From assembly GCA_023548195.1 (NCBI GenBank), contig JAJHZJ010000336.1, positions 3,638,704 to 3,702,703 of the forward strand: a stretch of 64,000 bases of DNA, in the 5' to 3' direction. The position numbers were made by a program, and so were the translations under genes. The notes beneath the pieces were generated by a model. It searched no databases. It worked only from the letters and a program-made list of their open reading frames with translations, and had not been told where the DNA came from. Shown here one piece after another: positions 10,346 through 20,891 of the stretch; positions within the stretch are counted from its first letter, which is position 1, and the number at the start of each line of letters is the position of its first letter. The stretch is from Bettongia penicillata ogilbyi. Its lineage: Eukaryota; Chordata; Mammalia; Diprotodontia; Potoroidae.

Positions 10346-11869
10346 GCTTGTTAAATATCCACTAAGTGCTGGGAACTGCTGCAAGAACTTTACAAATACT
10401 ATTTCATGGGATACTCACATTCTAATGGGGGAAGACAACACATAAAAGGCAAATGAAAATTGGAGGATGGTAGAAAAAGCCCTGTGGAGATGAATCAGCA
10501 CTATAGCAAGGAAAGGACTCATGCAAAATGATATAAAAAGAACCAGAATAACAATATAACCAATAACTAAAAAAACAGAAATAAAAAAAAATGAAATTGA
10601 ATGTTGTACTGTTAGCAGTGACCATGCCTGACTCTGAAGAATAGTTTAGAAAATTCACATCCCTTGTCCAAGTGGGGCATATGAGTGGAGAATATTGCAT
10701 AGACTGTCAAACATGGTTGGTTGGTTGGTTGGTTGGTTTTAATGAACTGGGTTTTTTTTCTTTCTTTTTTCTTTGTTATAATAGAGATTAGGTTACTGGT
10801 CAAGTAATAGCTCAGTGGATCAGGAAGAGACATAGATATAGCAGGAAATTACGGTGATATAAAAAAAGATATTTGGTTTTTTTAGAAGAAAAAGCATCTT
10901 ATGATACCCTAGTGAACAAGATAAAAAGACAATAGCACATTTAGATAGATTTGGATGAATGACCTGCTCTGAAGACCAGAGATGGAATGACATCAACCTG
11001 GAGAAAAGTATCTACTTGAGTGGGCTAGGACACTTTGGCTGGTGTTGAAAAATTCATTCCTGTTTATTTGCAAGGAATGGTAAATTTCAAATAAGAGAAA
11101 ATGTGTAATGGGGGGTTGGAGCATACCTAGAGCACCTAACATGGAAGTACCCTATTTCCCTTCATGGCACTATCGTGTGGATAGGAGTACTTTATTTCAA
11201 TTAGTTACATAGCCAGAACAGGAAGCAGCTTTAAAAGTGGCAGACTGGGACCATTTCACTCTCTTTCTTGCTGTGTCCAGAGTGTGAAGATCAATAAACA
11301 GTTCACTCCCAGTGTGGATGCTATGAAATGAGCTGAGGGGGGAATACCTCCCCACCTCTCTCCTTTTAAGTCCTATGGCCCAGAGAAATGGGCAGGATAG
11401 GCATATTATTTCTGTTCAGTTTGGTTTGTCCTCAGTTTCTAGGTAAAGGTAGTAATCTCCACTGGACCCAGAATCAAATCATTTTGGAGTCTGGATTCCA
11501 GGTTGAATATTGCCTCAAGTCAGCCTACTGAGGAATCCTTGAAGAACCAAGGTGCCCAAGAGGGATTTTGGACTTGAAGTAAGAACTGAGCTAAGCTATG
11601 AACCTAACTTTCCTTCCCCTCCCCAAAGACTAAGGTAAATTACACCTCCCACCTTTGTGTAATATGTTTGTAGTTTGTTATTATCCCTTTGAAGCAAATA
11701 TTCCCTTGTGAAAGCTATAAAAGGAAAAGAAAAAGAATCTGTAATTAATCCATTTTTTGTCCAACATTTTTATTATTGACTTGGATGAAGACTTAGAATG
11801 TGTATGAGGGTATATAAAGTGTACTTGACTTTGTAGGAGTAATGTGTTTCCTAGAAAGTGTGACTGGGA
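10346..11869. other. Non-genic stretch with (GGTT)n
   Basis: Holds a short (GGTT)n tract at about 10713-10738 and no gene. A segment at 11200-11310 has a TATA-like 'ttaaaag' and an AATAAA and could be LTR-derived, but both ends could not be found. Confidence 0.4.
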
Positions 11870-13940
11870 GAAGATTCTGGGCAGATGGCAGAGTGGGCCA
11901 GAAAACTTTCAGCTCTCCACAAAAAAAAAAAAACAAAAAATGACAGAACATCACCTCAGAGGGAAAGTAGAGTAGTGGAAATAAACAGAAGTCAAGGTAA
12001 AGCAGTTGTTCTCCTAAAACAACTAGAGAAGACACCAGGAAAGACCAGACCTCTGGGGGCAGAGGTTTGGTCTGAGTGAAGTGCAAACACTTCCAGGTCC
12101 CCTCTTTGGAATCAACAAACAACATGTTTTGAAGGAAGCCTTATTGTTAGGGGTCCAAGACCAAGGAGAAGATTGAAAGACCTTCCAGGTCAAGGAATGC
12201 CAAGCACAGCTGTGCTGACCACACGCATCCCAGGCTGCAGCTGCTGCTACAGGGAAAAAGGAACTAGCACACACCTGGTGAGCAGGGTCCCTGGTTTCAC
12301 TTCCAGGGAAGAGAGGACAGCTGTAGTTTACAGCCACTGAAGGGAGTGCAGGGAACAAGATCATTTGTGGGATAGAGTGACTGAAAGCCCTAGAGGAGAG
12401 CCCAAGGTTGAACTCTGGGATAGGCCTCAGAAAATAAGGCTTGACTGAGATAGAAGTGGATTACACTAAATAACTGCTAAACTGCTAAAAACAAAATCAA
12501 ACACAAAACAAAAAAGAGTAAGCAAAAGAGAAAGAACCCAACCAAAGATAGCTATTACGGGGAGAGAAAAGATCTAAGTTCATATTCAGAGAAAGGAATG
12601 GAGCTAAAAACATCACTCCTTTTTCAATGAGAAATGTCAAATGGTTCCAAGGGCAAAAAGAGTTTCTGGAAAAAATGAAAAAGGACTTTAAAAATCAAAT
12701 AAGGAGATCGAGGGAAAATTAGAAAAAAGAGCAATTCAAAGAAATCAAGAAAATTATGAAAAGAAACTCAACCTACTTGAAAAAGAGAATGAAAAAACTT
12801 AAGGAAGAAAATAATTCCTTGAAAACTAGAATTGACCAAAGGGAAGCTAATGATGTTCTAAGAAATAATAAAACAAAATCAAAAGAATGAAGAAACAGAA
12901 GAGAATGTGAAAGGTTTCATCATAAAAACAAATGATCTGGAGAACAGATCAAGGAGAAATAACATAATAATAGTCAGAATGACTGAAAATTACAATTAAA
13001 AAAAAAGAATCTTGATACAGTATTACAAAATATTATCAAGGAAAGTTGCCCTGAAGTTCTAGAACAAGAAGGAAAAGCAGAATTAGAAAAATCCACCAAT
13101 CATCACTGAAAGAGATCCCAGAAGGAAAATTGCAGGGATATCATAGCCCAGTTTCAAAATTCCCAGGTTAAGGAGAAAATAGGTAAATGGTAAAAAAAAA
13201 ATTTAAGAAAAAAGCAATTTAAATATCATGGAGCTACAATAAAGATTATAAAAGACCTAACAACTATTCTGTTGAAGGATATTAGGTCTTGGAATACTAT
13301 ATTTTGTAGAGCAAAAGTGTTGGGTTATGAACAAAAGGGTAATGTACCTAGCAAAGTTAAGTAATCTATTTATTCAATATCATTCCAATTAAATTACTAA
13401 ACAATTATCTTACTGAGTTAGGAAAATAATAAAGTTCATTTGGAAAAATAAAAAGTCAAGAACTTCAAAGAAATCAGGGAAAAAATATGTAAAGGAAACA
13501 GATTCAGCAGTATTGGACCTTAAACTGTATTATGAGAGCATTGTTGACTATTTTAAATTAAGATTTTCTTGTATAAGTAAAACCTATGCAGACAAGCAAA
13601 GAAGGAATGCAGAAAATTAGGGGAAAACTTTCATAGACAGTCTCTCATATGGAATGTGATTGGGTTGCAATATTGCTGTGTTGTAGGAAATGATGAGCTG
13701 GTTGATTTAGAAAAACATGGAAAGACTTGGACTTATGAAGGAAGATACTATTCACCTTCAGAGAAATAGATAACAAGTAGAAATAAGCATAGTAGTCTTA
13801 TATATGAGTGTATGAGAGCATATGTATATGTATGTATATATATATATACACGTGTGTGCATGTTTCTAGATATCTATGTATATTTCTAGACATTTATGTA
13901 TATGTATGTGTGTATATATACATGTGTGTATATGTACATA

Positions 13941-14037
<97 letters not shown>

Positions 14038-14310
14038 TTCATTGTAGCCTTCCGTAAGGTAAAAGGTAGGGAGGATGCAGAGAAATAAAGGAGAAAGTGC
14101 ACAGCAGAAAACAGTAGAAAACATACAAGGAAGCAAAGAAAAGTTGGGCAGCTTTGAAAACAATTGTAGTACTCATTATATAGGTTTTCTTGAAATGGAA
14201 ATTTATTGTTTTATGTTATATCCTCTCTTATGTTCTACTATGTACATGGTATTTTTTTCTTTTCTCATTTTGTATTTAAGTTTAATATAAATTTTAAAAA
14301 TTTAAAAAAA
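11870..14310 (+). mobile_element. Decayed, internally deleted L1
   Basis: A sense L1 relic. The 5' end (near 11872) reads 'ggcagatggcagagtggg', like L1 5' UTRs. At 12640-13350 there are ORF1 remnants, lysine- and glutamate-rich coiled-coil coding related to the element at 15560-16570 but full of stops. At 13370-13560 there is late ORF2-like sequence ('tcatttggaaaaataaaaag', then 'agtattggaccttaaactgt'), and at 13680-13760 and 14190-14310 L1 3' end-like text. Most of ORF2, including the reverse transcriptase, is missing. Microsatellites expanded inside it at 13830-14035. Confidence 0.6.
13938..14035. repeat. Compound (TG)n(TA)n microsatellite
   Basis: A TG tract at about 13940-13964 passes directly into a TA tract running to about 14035. 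It lies in the L1 relic. Confidence 0.95.
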
Positions 14311-14829
14311 TAATAGAATGGCTGGAATAGTTTCTTGGGGACGCAATGTCATTGCATGACACCAGAAGGACCTCTAAACTGTAACTTCAACCAATTTATC
14401 AACAAGAATTAAACATTTTCTAGGTAGGACCTAAGTAGGATACAATATCTGTCTCTAAGGAGTATACAAATTCTACTGTAAGAAACAATATTTACATATA
14501 TTAGGTACATAGCTGAATCTAGGAAAGATTTTGAGAGGAAATGACTTAAAAAGAAATTGACTTTGGCCAAATTCAAGAAGCCTGAAGCTATACCTTAGAG
14601 TTATAATCACATGCTACTAAGCAAACTGGGATGTCAAGACTTTAGCAGCAGGGATAAAGAAGTCCTCATATTTTTCTTTTTTTTTAAGTTAAAGTTTTTT
14701 TCAGATGAAGAGTCACCTTCTCTCCCTCAAACCTCTCTTACTCCCAATGAGAAAGAAAAACAAAACCCTTATCACAGAATTAAACAAAACTGATTACCAT
14801 ATTGGCCATGCTTGAAAAATAAAAATATG

Positions 14830-17563
14830 GGGGGAGGAGCCAAGATGGCAGAGTAGAAAGACTCATGTATGCTAGCTCTGAATCCACAGCCCATAAATTT
14901 CCTGTAAAAAGAACTCCCCACAAATTCTGGAGCAGTGGAACCCGTGCAGAAACACAGTGGAAGAGATTTCCGTCCCAGAGAGCCCTGAAAAACCAACCCC
15001 AAAGGTCCATCGCGCACTAGACAGCGGAGCCCACCCCTGCGCTGCCCTGGCCGGGTGGCCCCAGAGGAGCAGATGGGAACAGGCTTCAGGGATGGAATCT
15101 CCGGCGGCCATGAAAGTCCCTCCACCCACAGGCGCACAGGTCAATGAGAGAGACTTCTGGGCTGGCTGAGAGAGGCCCCCTCGGGAGGCAGCGGCAGAGG
15201 CAGCTGTGGCCCGGGACTCCCAGAGCAGACAGGAGCTCAGGGCCATTACTGAAGATCTCTGCATAAACCTCCTGAGGGAACTGAGCCTGGGAGGTGGCCC
15301 TGCCCCCACCCAAGCACCAGAACTTAAGCTCACATTGAATAGTAGCCCCGTCCGTGGCTGAAAGCCCTGAGGCTAGGGAGCAGTATTTGAATCTCAGACC
15401 CCAAGCGCTAGCTGGGCGGATCTAGGCGGGGGTACAGAGGAATCTCAGAAATCAAGTAACTGGCTGGGAAAAAGCCTAGAAAAGGGAAGAAAAATAAGAC
15501 CATAGAAAGCTACTTTCTTGGGGAACAGATGATGTTTCCTCCTTTCATTTCCGATGGGGAGGAACAATGCTTGCCATCAGGGAAGACGTGGAGGTCGGGG
15601 CCTCTGTATCCCAGACATCCCAGGTGGATGTCCGGTGGGTTCAGGCCATGGAAAAGCTCGAAAAGGATTTTGAAAATCAAGTTAGACAGGTGGAGGAAAA
15701 CCTGGGAAGAGAAATGAGATGCAAGAAAAGCATGAAAAATGGGTCAATATCCTGCTAACGGAGACTCAAAAAAATGCTGAAGAAAATAACATCTTGAAAA
15801 ATAGGCTCACTCAATTGGCAAAAGAGGTTTAAAAAGCCAATGAGGAGAAGAATGCTTTCAAAAGCAAAATTAGCCAAATGGAAAAAGAGGTTCAAAAGCT
15901 CACTGAAGAAAATAATTCTCTCAAAATTAGAATAGAACAGATGGAGGCTAATGACTTTCTGAGAAACCAAGAAATCACCAAACAAAACCAAAAGAATGAA
16001 AAAATGAAAGATAATGTGAAATATCTCATGGGAAAAACAACTGACCTGGAAAATAGATCCAGAAGAGACAATTTAAAAATTATGGGACTACCTGAAAGCC
16101 ATGATCAAAAAACGAACCTAGACATCATCTTTCATGAAATGATCAAGGAAAACTGCCCTGAGATTCTAGAACCAGAGGGTAAAATAAATATTGAAGGAAT
16201 CCATCGATCACCGCCTGAAACAGATCCAAAAAGAGAAACTCCTAGGAACATTGTGGCCAAATTCCAGAATTCCCAGGTCAAGGAGAAAATATTGTAAGCA
16301 GCTAGAAAGAAACAATTCCAGTATTGTGGAAATACAATCAGGATAACACACGATCTAGCAACTTCTACATTAAGGGATTGAAGGGCGTGGAATAGGATGT
16401 TCCAGAAGTCAAAGGAACTAGGACTCAAACCAAGAATCACCTACCCAGCTAAACTGAGTATAATACTTCAGGGGAAAATATGGTCTTTCAATGAAACAGA
16501 GGACTTTCAAGCATTCTTGATGAAAAGACCGGAGCTGAAAAGAAAATTTGACTTTCAAACACAAGAATGAGAAGAAGCATGAAAAAGTAAACAGCAAAGA
16601 GAAGTCATAAGGGACTTACCAAAGGTGAACTGTTTACATTCCTACATGGAAAGACAATATTTGTAACTCTTAAAACGTTTCAGTATCTGGGTAGTTGGTG
16701 GGACCACACACACATACACACATGCACACAGAGACAGAGAGCAGAGTGAATTGAATAGGATGGGACCATATCTCAAAAGAAATTAAGGTAAATGGTGAGA
16801 GAGAAATGTAGTGGGAGAGAGGGTGAAATGGAATGGGGTAAATTATCTCTCATTCAAGAGACAAGCAGGAGACTTTTTAGTGGAGGGAAAAAGAGGAGAG
16901 CTGAGAAAAAAACATGAAGTTTACCCTCATCACATTCAGTTAAAGGAAGGAATAAAATGCACACTCATTTTGGTATGAAAACCTATCTTACAATACAGGA
17001 AAGTGGGGGAGAAGGAGATAAGCAGCGTAGGGGGGATGATGGGAGGGAGGGCAATGGGAGGAGGGAGCAATTTTAAGTCAACACTCAGGGAGGGACAGGA
17101 TCAAAAGACAGAATAGAAACAATGGGGGGCAGGATAGGAGGGAGGGAAATACAGTTAGTCTTACACAACACAACTGTTATCGAAGTCATTTGCAAAACTA
17201 CACAGACATGGCCTATATTGAATTGCCTGCCTTCCCAAAGGGAATGGGTGGGGAGGGAAGGATGGGGAGAATTTGGAACTCAAAGTTTTAGGAACAACTG
17301 TTTACTACTGTTCTTGCTGCTAGGAAATAAGAAATACAGTTAATGGGGAATAGAAAGTCATCTGGCCCTACAGGACAAAAGAGAAGATGGGGACAAGAGA
17401 AGGGAGGGATGATAGAAGAGGGCAGATTGGTGATAGGGAAAATTAGAATGCTTGGTGTATTGGGGTGGGGGGGAGGGGATAACAGGGGAGAAAATTTGGA
17501 ACCCAAAATTTTGTGAAAATCAATGTAAAAAGTTAAATAAATAAGTTTATATTTAAAAAAAAA
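14830..17563 (+). mobile_element. HAL1-like 'half-L1' retrotransposon
   Basis: A nearly complete 2.7-kb element. It begins with the L1-type leader 'ggaggagccaagatggcaga' and has a GC-rich 5' region to about 15540. An ORF1 follows: a first segment at 15567-15758, a coiled coil at 15878-16020 rich in Lys and Glu, then an RNA-binding core (NRSRRDNLKIMGLPE near 16055) and a C-terminal region running to the stop near 16571. No endonuclease or reverse transcriptase follows. Instead there is a purine-rich 3' region and a terminal A-run at 17554-17563. L1-like elements with ORF1 only are known in marsupials as HAL1. ORF1 is broken by a frame change near 15760-15830 and a stop at 16297, so this copy cannot make its protein. 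Confidence 0.75.
15567..16571 (+). pseudogene. Broken ORF1 (RNA-binding chaperone) of HAL1-like element
   Basis: L1 ORF1p forms coiled-coil trimers that coat element RNA. Here the N-terminal part (15567-15758), the coiled coil plus RRM-like core (15878-16297) and the C-terminal domain (16298-16571) can all be recognised. They are separated by a frame change with an in-frame stop near 15830 and by a TAA at 16295-16297. The C-terminal part keeps the 'ITYPAKLS' type segment seen in L1 ORF1 C-terminal domains. It is a decayed copy, not a gene. Confidence 0.7.
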
Positions 17564-18884
17564 TGCAGGTCTCTGGAGTAGGCACCAATCTTGTGCTTAG
17601 CAGAAACATGGAGAATAGAACACCAGCTCTTGGCCTTTCCTCTTGCTACATGGATTCTCTTTTACAGCCTAGTACATTCCAGTCCATCAAGTTCCACAGA
17701 GATGCTCTAAACATCCAGAACAGCAGGGAAAGGGGGCAGTCTCACCCAATAGCAAACTGGGATTTCCAGGCTCTGGCCAGAACTCAAATCACTCATGTCA
17801 AGCCAGAGTCTGAATGGACTTCACCTCAATGGGAGGGCTAGGAGATAGGAAAGAACTAAAGACTAGAAGGTCATTCTTTAAAAAATAAAACTATATGATC
17901 ATCATTCAAGTCTGTGACTCTGTGGAAATGAAGTCTTAGGGTAGAGGGACAGAGTGAAAGAGCAAAGTTGTAACAGGAGGTATTCTGGTACGGGGGGCTG
18001 CCACACCCATGAACTGTGAGAACACCTTCCTGGAGAAGTTAAGTCCAAGTGCCAGATACAGCTGCCTGTCAGCAAGGTAAACGAAGGCGTGGAGGTGTAG
18101 GGTACAAATCAGTACAGGCTCATGAGGCTTTTTCAGAGGCTCTCAAGACTTAAGAACCCACAGTTTTGAAAATGCTGATACACCATTTGTAAACCATGAG
18201 GAATTACTTACCTCCCACCGCCCTCCAGGTGCAGAGGCATCAAACTGCCTTTGGGTTTAACATGTCTCATACCTCCATTCATCACTAAAGCCAATCATCA
18301 ACTTAACCATGTTAAAAATGGGCATGAAAGAAGGCTTCTTGCTAAGAGTGTAGGGATAAGCCCTAGGAGGGTTTTATCATACCTTTCAGCCTTCTTAAAA
18401 TATTCCCTAGTCCGCTAACAGCAGGATCACCCACTGAATTACTCCTAGTACTTTGGGTCATCTAGGAAGCCCTCTCTGGGTGAGGTGGGAAAAGATTTCT
18501 GGGCCACTCAGTAGTCACTACTCCCTTCTCCTAATTACATAGACAGTTAAGCCTTCACTAGATTAGTGCCCACTGACCTTGGGCAGATCTCCTCCCTGGC
18601 CTTGACTTCTCAAACGTTTTGTGAGGCTTATTAATTCTGCTAGAGGCACAAAACTTCCAGGGAACTACACAATAAGTCCTAACTAGGGAAATCCTGTGAA
18701 TTAGAAGTCTGCAATAATTTCAATAGGGAAGAGTTCTCAGAACGTAAGAGTGTCTCACAAAATCAATGTTTGTAACAGGATGGATCAAGTCAGTACTTGG
18801 ATTTCTGGCATGAATGACATCACTGGTCTACCTTAACTTAAGTTTTTTTGTATTACCATTTACCACCAAAAAAAAAATGAAGGG
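17564..18884. other. Non-genic stretch downstream of NOLC1
   Basis: Sequence between the HAL1-like element and the NOLC1 poly(A) site. I saw no clear gene or repeat. The open frame 17563-17841 has no recognisable similarity. Confidence 0.45.
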
Positions 18885-18906
18885 GGAAACATCTTAGGAA
18901 ATCTTT

Positions 18907-18912
18907 TTTATT
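18907..18912 (-). terminator. NOLC1: NOLC1 poly(A) signal AATAAA
   Basis: On the minus strand the sequence reads 'ctgctcaataaaaaagat'. It is the canonical hexamer at the far end of the NOLC1 3' UTR. Cleavage would be expected near 18885-18895. Confidence 0.7.
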
Positions 18913-19811
18913 GAGCAGATAAGAATCATTTGCAATTAACACATTAACTACAGTCAGGATGGAAATTCAACATTAGCTATACAAAAAAAAGGTCTGCTTA
19001 GAAAACACAGAAACAAGATGGGGTTGGGTTAGCTCATTAAGAATGGTTTTTCAAACATACATTAGCAAATGTTGGATGTATGTACATAATTAAAGTGATA
19101 ATTACAAATAATTATTATCTACTCAAAGGCAAAGACCAAGTACTGGGTTATCACAGACAACTGTGAGGGCAACAAAAATATTCTGATGAACTGCTCCCCA
19201 TTTCCACCAACATCAATTGACCCAACTACAGAATGACCTTCAATGATAACTTAGCTCCGTGGCTACTAGCATGTATCTACTCCCTTCACTACAGACATCT
19301 GGATTCTACTGAGGACAATTACGGAATCTTCTACTGAATGTGTTTTCTCCCTAACCTCCACCCTATCCTCAAAAAAAGCCCTGCAAAAATTTTACATTCT
19401 TAGGCCAATGATTTCAAAAAGTCTTATGCTTTCTCCTTCCTACCAGTTGTATAAGTTCTTTTCTGAGTGAAATTGAGGTGAGTTTTTGAAGGTTTGGCTA
19501 TATTTAGAAGGTTATGCAACTCTGAGAATAGAGGTAAATACTCTGGGGATGTCAAGAAATCACTGGACCACAATGAACATTTGACCAATGTGATACTAAG
19601 GAGACAATGGGTGACAGCAAGATTATTACCAACACGTAGGCACGCCCAACCTACATGCTGACTCTCCAACAATGGTCTAACACAATATTCCAGGGTAAAG
19701 AAAAAGCTCTTGAAGTTCTTCACACCATGATCAAACTGCCAAACTAACTATGTTCAAGAGTATATCCACAGGGCTCTTCTGGCCAATGAGTTCGGCTGTC
19801 TGAAGAAATGG

Positions 19812-19990
19812 GAGGTAGAACAGTACAGTGGATTTGGAGTAAGAGGACCTGGGTCCAATTACTGGCTCGACATTTATTATTTATTATCTAGATGACCTCT
19901 GGCTCTGTGAGCCTTCATCCCTTCATCTGTGAAAGGAAGGACAGAGGTCTGGATTAAAGGATCTCCGAGGTCTCTCCCTGATCTAAAGAC
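19812..19990 (+). repeat. MIR-type SINE inside NOLC1 3' UTR
   Basis: Plus-strand MIR-like text: 'gaacagtacagtggatttgg', 'gtaagaggacctgggtccaa', 'gatgacctctggctctgtga' and 'ttcatctgtgaaaggaagga'. It is antisense to the gene, so the mRNA would carry the reverse copy. Confidence 0.7.
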
Positions 19991-20732
19991 ATTTCCTGTG
20001 AAATGGGGATCGCCAGAAAGCTTAATGAAATAAGTGAATCTGGGAGTGTTACTGTCAGTTGCTGATTTGTTGGCTCTCTATGAAGTTCGCAGATTATAAA
20101 CATACAGAATGAGTAAACTGACAAGCAGCCTCTTACTTGAGATGAATATTGCAAAACTCCAAACTTTTCAAAACTCTATGATCTTGATGGTGCAGGTCAC
20201 TATTCCCTCAGACTATGCTGATGGTTCTAACAAAAACGTTGTGGAAAAACTCACCTCTGTGCAGTTAACTTGGAGGCAAGCTTTTCCTAAGATAGGTTGT
20301 CCCTCAAACTAATACAGTCTAAAATAGTAATGGTTCTGAAACGTGTCTTCTATGGGATCAAAATGTTCCCTGTGGGAGGCGCATCTCTGGCAAGTTATAT
20401 TAGTAAATAGGAAAATATGACAATATAAAAGTACAAATTTTGCTTCACGTACAATCTTTCAGGGACTTCTCAAGTGAGGGTGTGTTATATTTGGATTTCA
20501 GAAGACGGAAGGGACAACAACCAAGCAAAACTTCCAGAAGAATGAGTACTTCCTTTCCGGTCCCCATCCCCCCACCCATTTCCCAAAGGATCCTCATTCA
20601 AAAGCTGCCCACGGCCAAGTGTAGGCTGTGGCTGAGGGAGCAGTCACTAGCTGCAGTTGCCCATGCCCACAAACAGGACTGGGGACTGGGGGCTGGGCAC
20701 TGGGCTGCAGGCTTCTGAGTCAAGGTATCTAC

Positions 20733-20891
20733 TCAGTCACTTTCAAACTTAACCGAGTTGACTTGGGTGGAGATGGAGCCACCCCGATAGCTGCCCCTCT
20801 TCTTCTTGGTCTTCTCATGGCGAAAGGACTTGCCTTTGGTGAACTTGAGGACCTCATTGGCTTTCTCTCCCCAGTCTCCAGCAGCACCCCG
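20733..20891 (-). CDS. NOLC1: NOLC1 last coding exon
   Basis: Encodes [20 protein letters not shown] through NSVKFESD and a TGA stop at 20733-20735. This is the most conserved part of the family (SRP40 C-terminal domain). Confidence 0.95.
   Translation of the reverse strand, partial: RGAAGDWGEKANEVLKFTKGKSFRHEKTKKKRGSYRGGSISTQVNSVKFESD

Larger units (their letters stand above)
18885..20732 (-). other. NOLC1: NOLC1 3' UTR
   Basis: About 1.85 kb from the TGA at 20733-20735 to the AATAAA at 18907. No intron was seen. The end is inferred from the hexamer only, so use of an earlier site cannot be excluded. A MIR-type SINE lies inside (19812-19990). Confidence 0.6.

Noticed and set aside
15878..16297. 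139-codon coiled-coil protein as a host gene
   Set aside because: It is the middle of L1-type ORF1 within a retrotransposon with matching 5' leader and 3' end.
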